DNA from: Chrysomallon squamiferum
Lineage: Eukaryota; Mollusca; Gastropoda; Neomphalida; Peltospiridae
Direction: 5' to 3'
NCBI GenBank assembly: GCA_012295275.1
Contig: CM022670.1
Span: 39,116,751-39,180,750 of the forward strand
Length of the DNA stretch: 64,000 bases
This document shows positions 1-11,634 of the stretch, piece by piece (the first letter of the stretch is position 1; each line of letters starts with the position of its first letter). The position numbers and the translations under genes were made by a program. The notes beneath the pieces are model-generated. The model did no database searches and had not been told where the DNA came from. It saw only the letters and a list, made by a program, of their open reading frames with translations.

Positions 1-50
1 GCATGAAAGATATATATATTTAAGGCATATTTTACACTGAACATATTGAT

Positions 51-51
<1 letters not shown>

Positions 52-90
<39 letters not shown>
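52..90. repeat. (CA)n microsatellite
   Basis: Uninterrupted CA dinucleotides followed by a short (TTTA)n run. Confidence 0.95.
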
Positions 91-209
91 TTATTTATTT
101 ATTTAATAAATAAATAATTTTTCAAACCTTTAAAAATTCCTAAAACAAAGCCACATTCAGTTTTCAACTTAAATGAAGAAGAAAAGCCTGTGTTTTTTAA
201 ACAATGATG

Positions 210-337
210 GCTGACTGTGTCAGCCAGGTAACTGTTGAGATAAAACAACTCAGCTGACTGTGTTAGCCAGGTAACTGTTTAGATAAAACAACTCAGCTGA
301 CTGTGTTAGCCAGGTAACTGTTTAGATAAAACAACTT
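210..337. repeat. 43-bp tandem repeat, three units
   Basis: Units start at 210, 253 and 296 and differ at few positions. The first unit contains a perfect GGCTGA/TCAGCC hairpin. It lies left of the last visible SYK exon, presumably in an intron. Confidence 0.9.
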
Positions 338-440
338 ACATTCACATTTTGACAGCTACTGTACACTAGATGGTCACTGCAGTTTTTCTTGTATTCTGAA
401 AAAATAATTACAAAATAATATATATACACATATATATCTG

Positions 441-544
441 AGTGTGTTTGTGATGAGTATGTATAGATGTGTTTGTGTGTGTGTGTGTGTGTGTGCATGT
501 GAGTATGTGTGTGTCTGTGTGTGTCTGTGTGCATGTGAGTATAA

Positions 545-578
<34 letters not shown>

Positions 579-620
579 ATATGTGTATGAGTGTCTGTGC
601 GCATATATGTATGTGACTGT
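441..620. repeat. Compound (TG)n microsatellite
   Basis: TG-rich tract with interruptions. It creates long histidine/threonine open frames on the opposite strand that are artefacts. Confidence 0.9.
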
Positions 621-954
621 GTATGTGAAGTAACAAACACTTCATCAATTTACAATATATATAAAGAAAAAAGATATGGAAATACAAAAGGTATAAATGT
701 AATAGATAATGATAAAACAACATAATTAGAAGAAAAAGAAAAATTTCTTCCAATCACACACACACACACACACACACATTTATCACTCTGACACAAAGAT
801 TTCATATTTGTTTTTGAGAATGGAAATTTATAACAACAAATCTCTTGTATATTTAATTTTTTTTAAAAACACAACATAAAATTATTTTTAATTTAATTCT
901 AAGATGTAACTTGACTAACAAGACCTAGAAGAAAAAAAAAAAAGATAACGTTAC

Positions 955-2820
955 TCAGAAAGTCATCTCTGCTGTAGTTGGGTGGGCACACTGTTGTGAC
1001 AAGCTTACTAGCTAGTCCATCCTGTTTGTTGTGGTAGTGGTCCACCAGCTGAAACAAACAATTTTCTTTTATCACGTAAACTGACATGCATGCACATGCA
1101 TGAAAAAAAAAAAAAAAAAAAAAAAAAAACACAGAGATGTAATTCACAACAAAACCATATTTGTTTACAAACCTCACAATTTGTAATGTACATCTCAATT
1201 GTACAAAAATTCATTTTTTTATTTTATTTTATATTTGTTTGTATGTATGTACATCTGTGTGTATGTGAGTGTGTGTGTAGATTGATAGATAGATAGATAG
1301 ACAGAAAGATAGATATATATACAGATAGATAGATAGATAGATACAGATACAGACACAGATTTAGATATATAAATATATAACAACAGACAGACAGACAGAC
1401 AGAGATATCAATATGTAAGTACAGATATACACACAGACAGACACACGAAGATATGACAAACAAGAAACTTCATCTACATAAAACAGCTATTTGTTCACAC
1501 ATTGAGTTTGTTTACTTCATAAACCACACAAGCTGTTTTTAACTCACACACAAAATTAGCGCTGTGTTTACATAACACACATTAAATTATATCGTAGTAA
1601 CACATTAAATTATATCAGCTCTTCGTACCATGATGAGGCAGTCAAATTTCGGAGGACCGTCGTCTACGGAGAGTTTTTCATCCGGTTGACACTTGATGAA
1701 GTAGTGACGACATACACCATCCAAACTCAGAGTCAGAGCGTACGTTTTCTTCTTACTTCCACAAGAATCCTTCTGTCGCACTCTAACAACAACAACAACA
1801 ACAACAACAATAATAATAATAACAAAATCATCAGCAGCAGCAGCAGCAAGAACAAAACAACACTAATGTTAATGATAATATCAATTGTAACAAAAACAGC
1901 AATTGGAAATGATGATGATGATGATGATGATGAAAGATGATAAAATACTGTAATAACAATCACTATAGTAACAGTAACAACAAAAGAAAATGTAACATTA
2001 GTGATGATGATGATGATATATATATATATATAGTTTGAGGATCCATTATCCAAAATTAAATTCTGAAATGTTCAAATAATTGAAACCTTTTCCCAAGGAA
2101 CAAAAGTAGTGATATTATAAAGTTTTCAGATTCTTTAGTATACATATATACACAAAACTTTACTGCATGCATAAAATTAATAAAAATAATATTTAAAAAA
2201 ATTCTGCAGACTATTTGCGTAAGTTGAATTCTCGTTTTATTCAAAAATCTGAAAAGTCCTGAAATCCAAAATGCTTCCAGTCCCAAATATCTCAGATCAA
2301 TATTTGAAAACCTTTAACAGTAAAAAAAAAAAAAACAATTTAAAAAAAAAAATAAAAAAAAAAAAAAAGTCAATAAATTTGAGTGTCTGTCTGTCTGTGT
2401 GTATTTGTGAGAGGGTGGGTGTCTAAAGACATTTATTGATATTTACATGTGATCTGCAAACATTTCAGATAAATATTTATATGAAGTCTGCAAAGAAATA
2501 ATTATTTCAAAGATTTTCAAGAAGAAAATGCTTTTTGAAATATTAATAAATAAAAAAAATCTTATGTAATATAAACTGGATTTTTTTTTTTTTTTTTTTT
2601 TTTCGTACATGAATTTGCCATCTGAGTGTCCATCTCTGCTTATTCGTTTTTCTGCCTCTTCCCTCTCAATCTTTCCATGGAACCAAGGCATTTTCTTGTG
2701 CAGATCCTTGGCCACCATTTTTACCAAATGTTCCCTCATTGGGCCCATTGCTCTGTCCATTTTGACATTCTTCAATTATAAAATAAAAATAAAGTAAATA
2801 AAAATAATAAAAACAATATA

Positions 2821-2867
<47 letters not shown>

Positions 2868-4801
2868 GTAATAATGATAATAATAATGATGATAATAATT
2901 ATAATAGTAATAATAATAATAATAATATTTATGATAATAATAATGATAAAAATAATAATAACAACAATAAAATTGATGGATATTAATAATGTTAATTTAT
3001 CATTCAATTAACACCAGTCATTAATCAAATTTACACTTTTGATACACATATATAATAAATACACACAGACAACATATATTCACACAATCTAGTATTTACA
3101 ACAAATCTTGGTAAGTCCATTGTCCAACATTCACACAAAAACCAAAATTAACAACCCAAACTAATATACATATATATTTTTTTAAAAAGGCAAAACATTT
3201 TTTTAAAAAGGCAAAAGTAAAAGTATTAATCTTTATTCACAAAAGAATTTTTTTTTTTTTTTTAATTATGTGTTTTACATTCATATTTCGAAGCAAGAGA
3301 GAAAGTTTCCAACAATTTTTTTTGGTTTTAAAAACTTGAGTTTCTTCACACTTACTCTAAAGGATTTGGCCTTTGACACTATGTGCTGTTCAAGGTCGCT
3401 GTAAGTCATTCCGCGGAAGGCTACAGGATGCTGATTCGGAAGACGGTTGCAAGGGATCGTGGGCCTGGTGACGAAGCCTGCTGGGTTCTGTTCGTAGTGT
3501 TTGATCAGCGCCAGAGGACCTGCAAACTTCTGCCCGTCTGGAATCATGAACTGCCCGTCAACCTGCCTTTCAATGATGTAATGATGAACTCTGTCGAAAA
3601 ATTTAAAATTTGTTTCAGCGTATTTCAACAATATTATATTACTTTGCAGAGGAAATGATTTGTTTCTTATTCGGAGATATCCTAGTGAACGTGATACACA
3701 CGTACACACATACACACGTACACAGATACACATGTACACACGTACACACACGTTCGTAAAGCATGCGCTGAAGGTAGTATCATACATGTTTGTTTTATCA
3801 ATTATTTTTTTTTCAATAAATACTGCATGTCTGTTATGGGAGATGTTATGTGGTGGAATTTCAGGTATTTATTATGAATTGTGTTACAATCATTACTGTA
3901 AGCCCACAAGTGCAGTGAATAATAAAAAAATAAGCTCCTTATTAGATATATTGCTGATTTTATCATATATCTCTTAACAAATATTTTATAGGGAATTTAA
4001 AAAAAAATGTTATTAGATATATTGCTGATTTTATCATATATCTCTTAACAAATATTTTATAGGGAATTTAAAAAAAACAATTCTTATTAGATATACTGCT
4101 GATTTTATCATACATCTAATAACAAATATTTTATAGGGAATTTAAAAAAAAATGTTATTAGATATATTGCTGATTTTATCATACATCTAATAACAAATAT
4201 TTTACAGGGAATTTTTTTTAAAAACTCTTATTAGATATACTGCTGATTTTATCATCTATCTCTTAAATATTTTACAGGGAATTTTTTTTTAAAAAAACTC
4301 TTATTAGATATACTGCTGATTTTATCATATATCTAATAACAAATATTTTACAGGAATTTTTTTTTTTAAAAAAAAAAATTAGATATACTGCTGATTTTAT
4401 CATGTATCTCAAAAATATTTTACAGGGAATTTTTTTTTTAAAAAACTCTTATTAGATATACTGCTGATTTTATCATATATCTCTTAAATATTTTACAGAG
4501 TATTTAAAAAAAAAACTCTTTGCTGATTTTATCATACATCTAACAACAAATATTTTAGAATTTAAAAAAAACCTCTTATTAGATCTCTCATGCAGAGATG
4601 AGTTGCAGGGGTAACACACCTTTTGTTATGAGAAAGACTTATTGCATAGTTGCCAAGAGGGTTGATACTCTCCCTCAGGAGGTACTGTCCTTCCACAAAC
4701 CCTCGATCTTCGAGAATGAACTCTGCCTCTTCCCTCGTGATTCGGCCAAAGAAGAAAGGGGACGAAGACGGCTTTTCTGGCATCAGATTCCCCTCCGCCA
4801 T
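955..4801 (-). CDS. SYK: SYK-family tyrosine kinase, N-terminal tandem-SH2 half (partial at left edge)
   Basis: SYK kinases bind doubly phosphorylated ITAM tails through two SH2 domains and relay immune-receptor signals at the inner plasma membrane. Five minus-strand coding exons join in frame: 4801-4620, 3590-3356, 2769-2609, 1782-1629 and 1048-955 (about 275 codons). The first SH2 domain starts near residue 16 with FFFGRITREEAE and has the phosphotyrosine-binding YLLRES (R43). A helical linker of about 50 residues follows. The second SH2 domain starts at MPWFHGKI (residue 166), with FIVRQ (R195) spanning an exon junction. This order matches SYK/ZAP-70; SHARK would have ankyrin repeats between the SH2 domains, and none are seen. 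The ATG has a good AAAATGG context and follows an acceptor (TGTGATAG), so a 5' UTR exon lies upstream. The last donor (954) is the least certain. The kinase domain is outside the window. Confidence 0.88.
1281..1445. repeat. (GATA)n / (CAGA)n compound microsatellite
   Basis: GATA and CAGA tetranucleotides in the SYK intron between exons 4 and 5. Confidence 0.9.
2033..2300 (-). mobile_element. Non-autonomous pogo/Tigger-like element in a SYK intron
   Basis: Plus strand starts gtttgaggatccattatcc after a TA and runs to caaaatgcttccagtcccaaa. Its reverse complement aligns with the elements at 21192 and 48397. The distal end is eroded. Confidence 0.55.
2822..2970. repeat. (AAT)n microsatellite
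   Basis: AAT trinucleotides close upstream (in transcription order) of the acceptor of SYK exon 3. Confidence 0.95.
3938..4587. repeat. About 70-bp minisatellite, nine units, in SYK intron 1
   Basis: The core gctgattttatc recurs near 3952, 4023, 4099, 4169, 4241, 4312, 4389, 4460 and 4519. Each unit has ttagatata before and tatatctaa or tatatctctt after the core, then aatattttacaggg and a T/A run. In several units the flanks form a 9-12 bp perfect inverted repeat. The array ends about 30 nt from the exon 1 donor. Confidence 0.9.
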
Positions 4802-4929
4802 TTTAAACTATCACAGAAGAAAACACAGGATTGTCAGCCTTACTCATTTACTCTGAAAAATGATAATAACAACAACAGTAGTAATAGCCAAATATGTTAA
4901 ATGAGAAGAAAAAGTATAGGAGTATTTGA

Positions 4930-5218
4930 TGGTAATAATAATAATAAAAAAAAAATAATAATAATAATAAATAAATAATAATAATAATAATAATATAAAA
5001 ACAATAAGAATAATAATAATAATATAGTAATAGCAATAACAATAACAATAATAATAATATAATATAATATAATATAAAATAATAATAATAATATAATAAA
5101 AACAATAATAATAATAATAATATAATAACAATAACAATAATAATTATAAAATATAATATAATATAATATAATATAATATAATATAATATAATATAATATA
5201 AAATAATAATAATAATAA
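4930..5218. repeat. (AAT)n and (AATAT)n tract
   Basis: Almost pure A/T trinucleotide and pentanucleotide repeats upstream of the SYK start exon. Confidence 0.95.
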
Positions 5219-5342
5219 CAATGTTTTTTTTTTTAAATCTTTAAGCTGTAAAGGTATCTTGTGAAAAAGAAATTATCTACATATGCAATATTCCCTCTAA
5301 TTTTTTCAAACCTCTGAATGGAACTTTTGATGCTATGAGAAA

Positions 5343-5373
<31 letters not shown>

Positions 5374-6752
5374 TACAGTAGCCAAAATAGACTTATTCAG
5401 TAAATTAAAATCAGAGGCAATTACATTTTAATATGACACCAATGCAGAAACTGCACAGTCTCAAAGTGACTCACCTTGCATTTTACAGGAAATATTGAAT
5501 ATTTGTTGTTTTTTAATTTCAAAGTATTTTGCTTGAGGTAATAATACAGTTCCAATTTAATATAAGTTAATAAAAAAAAAAAAAATATCTGAGGTCACAT
5601 ATTTAACAAACTGATATCATAATTAATTACTAATACTACATACAGGTGGTTAAATATTTCGATGTATAATGGCTGATTATGTTTCTATTTCTGAATTTAT
5701 CTCAGTATTTTAATACTTAATGATTTAAGATTTAATCAATATTCACACAAAACAATTATTTAAATTATCATTTCCACAGGTTTTGTATGTACCGTATATA
5801 GATAGTATCAGTATTTATTTTAAAAAAATAATAAACTAAAACAGGTATGCAACTACTTTCTATTTCCCAATGACAAATTTAAGGTGGACGCCTGTGATTG
5901 TAAACATACTTTTAAACTTTATGATCAACAATAGAAAGATATTCAGTCAATAGGAGAAGGGAACGTTGATCGACCTCCACAAAATTCAAGACCTGAACAT
6001 TATGGAAAGTAACAGAAAGCTTACTCAGTATGTCATCTGATAACTGAAAACATACTGACCGATAGCGCTGGGTAGATACTAGACAGAAGATACTAAGATT
6101 ATAAGATAGAGTTAGAGTATCAAGTATTACGAATTTATGTGACAAAGCTACACAAACATATGCTATTATAATACCTACCATACGTGCTCTGACTTTTTAG
6201 TTTTAAAAGAATACTGAATAAAGTGAATGCGTAATTTTTACGATGAAACAAGACACAAAAAAAGAAATACCTTTTATGTTTTCATATCTTCTTCCTTCTT
6301 GGAGGATTTCTACAACCAGGAAGTAAATGAATGTTCTTCGTTGTGAAGAAGAGAGTTCTTTCCCTTTAGTCAGGATTCGGAGGGGCCTTATTAAGGTGGT
6401 CCATTATAATCTTCATACAGAAAAAAAAAAGACATTATTTTATATATAATTATCTCTAGTAGTAAATGTTGAAAACTAATGAATAAATAATGAAAATATA
6501 ATGGCATTTTAATACATTTTTCATACTGATAGCATTTATTATTTTGATAAAGACTGAAAGAAGAAACAGATTGCTTCACAATAAATAAACCAAGCTATGC
6601 ATTGTTCTATAAGCCGTCACGGTCTGTGCATTTTTGTTTAGAAAGAAAAAACGTAGCAGTTATTTTACATAGGCATATTTCGGACGCCTGACTAATGAAA
6701 AGAGTGCACTAACACGGGACAACAACTTGTGATCCGTTCTTCGCCTTCATGC

Positions 6753-6762
6753 GTCACGTGAT
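6753..6762. promoter_or_regulatory. E-box GTCACGTGAT upstream of SYK
   Basis: A CLEAR-like bHLH-ZIP (TFEB/MITF/USF) motif about 2 kb upstream of the SYK start codon, in a patch with several CpGs. The same 10-mer occurs at 10390. SYK needs an upstream 5' UTR exon, so a promoter in this area is plausible. Confidence 0.25.
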
Positions 6763-7064
6763 AAGTAAGACACGATTTTAAACAATGAAGTTAAAAAATG
6801 ATTCATTATATGATCTCACGTTTTATTTTTGAATCTAGGAAGCCAAAAAACAAAACACAGGAAAAAAAGTCACAGCAAAATTATTTTGAACTGAGAAATA
6901 AATTAGCAATGAAATATAGATTAAACACATTTTGTCAGAGTTTTATTTTAATGTTCTTTGATTTTAATATTGGGGATTTAGGCGGATGTTCCACCTTATT
7001 TTCTTCATATAATGGAATTCATAAAGCGTGTGACAAAGCATAGCATTTACAATAATAATAGTAG

Positions 7065-7073
7065 TAGTAGTAG

Positions 7074-7116
<43 letters not shown>

Positions 7117-7130
7117 GTTGTAGTAATAAT
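7065..7130. repeat. (TTG)n microsatellite
   Basis: About 18 TTG units. Confidence 0.95.
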
Positions 7131-7498
7131 ACCAGTCAGTTTATTCCGACATACTAAATCATTACCACAACATTTTTTTTGAGGTTCCAGTCACATCGTA
7201 TTTTTGAAAATAATAACGATAAAAATACCGTAAAAACTGCGTTAGCATGAATCAAACAGAAAATACACTTATTATATCTTGGAAAAGTAGTCTGTTGTAA
7301 GTATTACTGAACTCTCGAATCTGCGATCGATGTGTTTTACAAAGGCGGAAATCCAAATATTCAGCGTCACGGAAAACTCATATTGGTTTCTCTGTGCCGG
7401 GTTTTAAAACCTTTTACAGGCCCCATGCACTGAAATGATTTTGGTGCCCCGTTTGTATATAATTCAGATTATAAACAATAATCAATCATAAAATAATT

Positions 7499-7537
<39 letters not shown>

Positions 7538-7623
7538 CAAAAGGAAACAAAACTTATAGTAAGCTGAAAAATAATGTTTATTTTTTTTGTACTTCCACTA
7601 TATTTATATTTGCAAATTTTTCT

Positions 7624-7658
<35 letters not shown>

Positions 7659-7770
7659 GCAAAATCTTTTTATCTTCAAAATGTATTTAGTTATTATTTG
7701 AATGAATATCATTAACCTCTATTATAATTTTTTTTTTTTTTTATGCGCGGGTGTACGTGCGTACGTGCGC

Positions 7771-7775
7771 GTTTG

Positions 7776-7820
<45 letters not shown>
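7771..7820. repeat. (TG)n microsatellite
   Basis: TG dinucleotides after a long poly-T region (7500-7740). Confidence 0.95.
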
Positions 7821-7821
<1 letters not shown>

Positions 7822-9937
7822 AATTGTTTTCATTTATTATGGAGGCCCCTTTTTTTGTGGTTCCTGGCTTAGCAGCACGAAATGGTTGTCAGTAAATCCG
7901 CCTATGGAAATATCTACGCTACCCCTTTCCTTCGATGACCTAGGCACGTGTTTGTTTTGCTCAGTGCTTAATCCAACTGTGAGCCGTCCATATAATATTA
8001 CACATGTTCTTTAAGTTAACAGGTGTGTATGTGTTTTGCAATGGTCTTGACCTGGTCACAGTACATAGCCTTCTTATCACTAACAATCGAAAACTGGCGG
8101 AGCTTTAAGATATAAGGAAAAAAAATCTGACCCTTGACAAATCCAAGGTTAACAAACAGAGAAACTGTCATTCTCCGCAATCGACATTGGTTTCAGAATC
8201 TCTGGTTTATACACAAACATATTTATATTTTTTTCACTGGAAACGTCTTAAATGCGACATTGTGAAAAATATTTCATTCTTCGCATGTGTTGCCAGTATT
8301 TAACACCAAAAAAAAAAAAACACACACATTTATTTATGAAAATGTGTCGAATTGCTCCGACATGCGTGCATCGCGCGTGCACTTTTTAGCACGTTTTGTC
8401 AACACCCAGGAGAACATCTGCCAGTGATTTGGATGCATCAGTCGATTGTACCTTACTGATTGTGCCTGGGGAAAAAAAGCAAGTTTGCATTATTTGTTGT
8501 TGTTTTTTTTTTTTTTTTTTTTCTAATAATAATAATAATAATGGCAAATAATAATAATAATAAAAAAATAAATAAATAAATAATACACGACGATTTTTGT
8601 GTGCGGTGTTTAGCTGTCATGCTTGAACCCACCGAATCACTTACATATTAAAATATTAAAATAACACGTCCTGTGTCAGATAGTGTTGACTGCTCACACT
8701 TGGGAGAATGGCTGCTTTGTGTTCTGAAAACGAATTAGAGCTGAATGTGTCAGGCGACGCTGAATCCTTTTACTAACACAGAAACTGTTATGGCTCCTCT
8801 CATAGGTCGAGCGGAGTATCTAAAAAAAAAACATTTATTTTTTTCCTGTTTTTTCCTTGTTTTTTTTTTTTTTATTGCCGTGTTTGCGTATTAATGTACG
8901 TAGATTTTCAATGAAGCCTACAACCAAAATTTTGCATTGAACAAAATATTTACTGTATGTTTGTTGAAACATGTAACGCATTAAATGTAAAGGAATAATT
9001 TTCATAGGCAACAAAATACTCTTTTTAAAAAAAAATAATTATTATACACCTTCTCGTAAACAGTAAAGCACATACCAAGATGATTTGAAAACGAGCACTG
9101 ATTCTATCGATGAATAACCCGAAATTTACAGATATGGAGAAGAGATTTGGCGACTTAAATATTTAAGACCAGCCTGGTTGAAAGAAACCATGAAAGAAAT
9201 ATACTTTTGATATTAAATAAATAAATAAATAAATACCTTTTCAACAGCCTAGTATTAAAGGCGGAATGCAATAATACCAGCAGTTATTAAATGACCAGAC
9301 ATTCATTAAACAAAATATTAACTAGTATTGATTCACAAACACGTATTATTTCACGCTGTTTTTTTTTTTTTTTTTTTTTTTGTTTTGTTTTTAATTTATG
9401 TATTATTATTTTATCATCATTATCATCACCACCACCACCATCATCATCATCATTATTATTATTATTATTATGCTTTATTGTGATGGAATGTAGTCTAGTA
9501 TCAGAACTCCATTAGAACCAGAGTTCGCGAAATCTTTATTAGAAAACTATCTGTGCTTTCATGACCATGTAAACAAAAATCTTTTCGCTGGTAAGAAGAT
9601 GCGGCAGCTGGTTTTCAGTCTCGTACCATGCTTTAATGTAAATATAATTACACTGAAAACGTTCACACATAAATTAATATCCATTCGTTCTGAAGGTATT
9701 TTCCCAGTTAGTAGATAAAAGTGTTCGAGATACTAATACAGTGCTTTCAGTGGGATGTTCTTTTATCGGTACTGAAATTCAGACGTTATTTTAGTTTGTG
9801 CATATGATGCTGTTTACACACAGACTCATACAATGCACACGCGCGCACACACACACACACATAATTACATGGCCACACACGTGACCATGTGATTTACGAA
9901 CAATTGTATTTTTCAGTAATAAAATCTCTCTCCATTT

Positions 9938-9941
<4 letters not shown>

Positions 9942-9988
<47 letters not shown>
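9942..9988. repeat. (CT)n microsatellite
   Basis: Pure CT run followed by an (ATT)n tract at about 10015-10050. Confidence 0.95.
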
Positions 9989-9994
<6 letters not shown>

Positions 9995-10012
9995 ACATAT
10001 TTATTTATTTAA

Positions 10013-10052
<40 letters not shown>

Positions 10053-10384
10053 TTATTAATTTATTTATTTTCCCTGCAAATAAATGTGAATCAGCTAACG
10101 TTTTGAGACATAAAGTAACCAATCAAATAAGCGCTCTTGTCACTATGTACTATTAACCAAAAAAAAAAAAAACCCGGCTTCTAAAGTACAGTGCGGGCAC
10201 ACTCGGCTCAAATAGACTGAAGCTGACTGACAGAATGTCTGTTGACCTCCGAGGGGGTCACGATTGTGACGTTTTGTTCTCGAGAAATGAAAGAAAACTA
10301 CGATGTCACCGTGCGTATGACTTAAGCAACCGTAAACAGTGTAAAGGGGGGGAAAACGTGCATGGAGGCACGGGCGATTGAATC

Positions 10385-10560
10385 GCGCCGTCACGTGATC
10401 CACAGTTTTTTCCATAAAGCCTACAACTAGCGGAAGTGATGGATATTAGTATCTGTGGTGCACCAGGAGTAGGGGAGTTGGAAGATCTAGCTGGCTTCTC
10501 GATCAGAGTTTTGTACGAAAAAAAAAAAAAAATAATAATATTTCCACGCGACGTACCGGT
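10385..10560 (+). promoter_or_regulatory. Candidate CpG-richer promoter upstream of OvoA
   Basis: In a stretch richer in G+C and CpG than its surroundings (about 10140-10560), a GTCACGTGAT E-box (10390-10399) is followed by CGGAAGTG (ETS/GABP type, 10431-10438). A donor-like ccg|gtatgt occurs near 10558. It could be the start of the OvoA transcript, whose first recognised exon needs an upstream partner, or a divergent SYK promoter. Strand and gene are inferred. Confidence 0.3.
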
Positions 10561-11441
10561 ATGTCATTTAACTAATATTAATATTAACAGCTTATAATTT
10601 AGTCAGAAAATTAATTATGTAGTCAAAATATTCTTTACATTTAATTAATTCTATAAAATATTATTTTATGATGGTTGATTATTATTATTTGTATATATAT
10701 ATATATTGTTAATTTTTTTTTTTTTTTTTTATAGAGAAATTCTTATTTGTTTATTTATTTAATTTAATTTTATTTCTTTTGTTTTATGTTCTCAAAAAAA
10801 TGTATATATATATATATTTTTTTTTTTTTTGAAAAAAATTAACAGAATGTAAAACGACATTTTAATATTACTAGAATTTTAAACAGTTTTATTTATTATT
10901 ATTTTTTCAAGGGTTTTTTTTTTTTTTTTTTTTTTTTTTGAATAATATTACATATTTATAAAATGTAGAATTCAAGCATTATTATTATTATTATTTTTTT
11001 TAAATGTATAATATCCAACTGGCTCATAAGCAGAACACGAATATAATTCACATTTTATTAATTTTTTTCCTTTTTTATTATTATTATTAATTTTAAATAA
11101 ATATCTATATATGATGTAATAGTATAATAAATTTCAGCATCAAAATTTACTGTGGTAGTTATCTGAGACAGGTTGCAGTGATCAAAAAGATATCTTCCAC
11201 ATGGAAAGTAATCCATGTTTTAATAAAGTGTTTGTGGATGTAGACACTTGAAATGAAATGTATTAAAGAATATATTTTGTGGATGTAAATGCTTGTAACA
11301 AAGTTGATTAAGAAATATATTTGTTACCATATGATCCAGGTTTGGATAGGGTTAATTGAAATCAGTAATCATAATTGATTACTATTTGTTTATGTTGACT
11401 TATCGTAGTTAAATAATAACAGTTAAGAATTAATCATAACT

Positions 11442-11585
11442 TAATTGTGTGTGTGTGTGTGTGTGTTGTTATATATATATGTGGGTGCATATGTGTATAT
11501 ATGTGTGTGTGTGCATATTGTGTATATGTGGTATGTGTATGTATGTGTGTATGTGTGTATATGTATGTTTGTGTGTGTGTGTGGT

Positions 11586-11633
<48 letters not shown>
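11442..11633. repeat. (TG)n-rich region
   Basis: Interrupted TG repeats that open cysteine/valine frames in several phases; these are not genes. Confidence 0.95.

Positions 11634-11634
<1 letters not shown>

Larger units (their letters stand above)
4802..10384. other. Gene-poor flank upstream of SYK
   Basis: No coding exon was found. It holds AT-rich tracts, long poly-T runs (7500-7540, 7625-7655), microsatellites, scattered CpG-containing patches near 6.2-6.8 kb and 8.3-8.8 kb, and three ttaaggtgg or inverse motifs (5880, 6391, 6992) that may mark old mobile-element ends. An unseen SYK 5' UTR exon probably lies here. Confidence 0.6.

Noticed and set aside
322-753. Long His/Thr-rich open frames on the minus strand
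   Set aside because: They are the translation of the (TG)n microsatellite; no splice or start context.
1733-2053. Ser/Leu/Ile homopolymer open frames
   Set aside because: Products of AAC, AGC and GAT trinucleotide repeats; only 1629-1782 in this area is a SYK exon.
3938-4587. CRISPR-like regular repeat array
   Set aside because: Units are contiguous with no unique spacers, the genome is eukaryotic, and the array sits in an intron; it is a minisatellite.
10143-10415. 90-codon minus-strand open frame in the CpG-richer patch
   Set aside because: Begins in a poly-A tract, matches no family, and the patch is better explained as promoter sequence.
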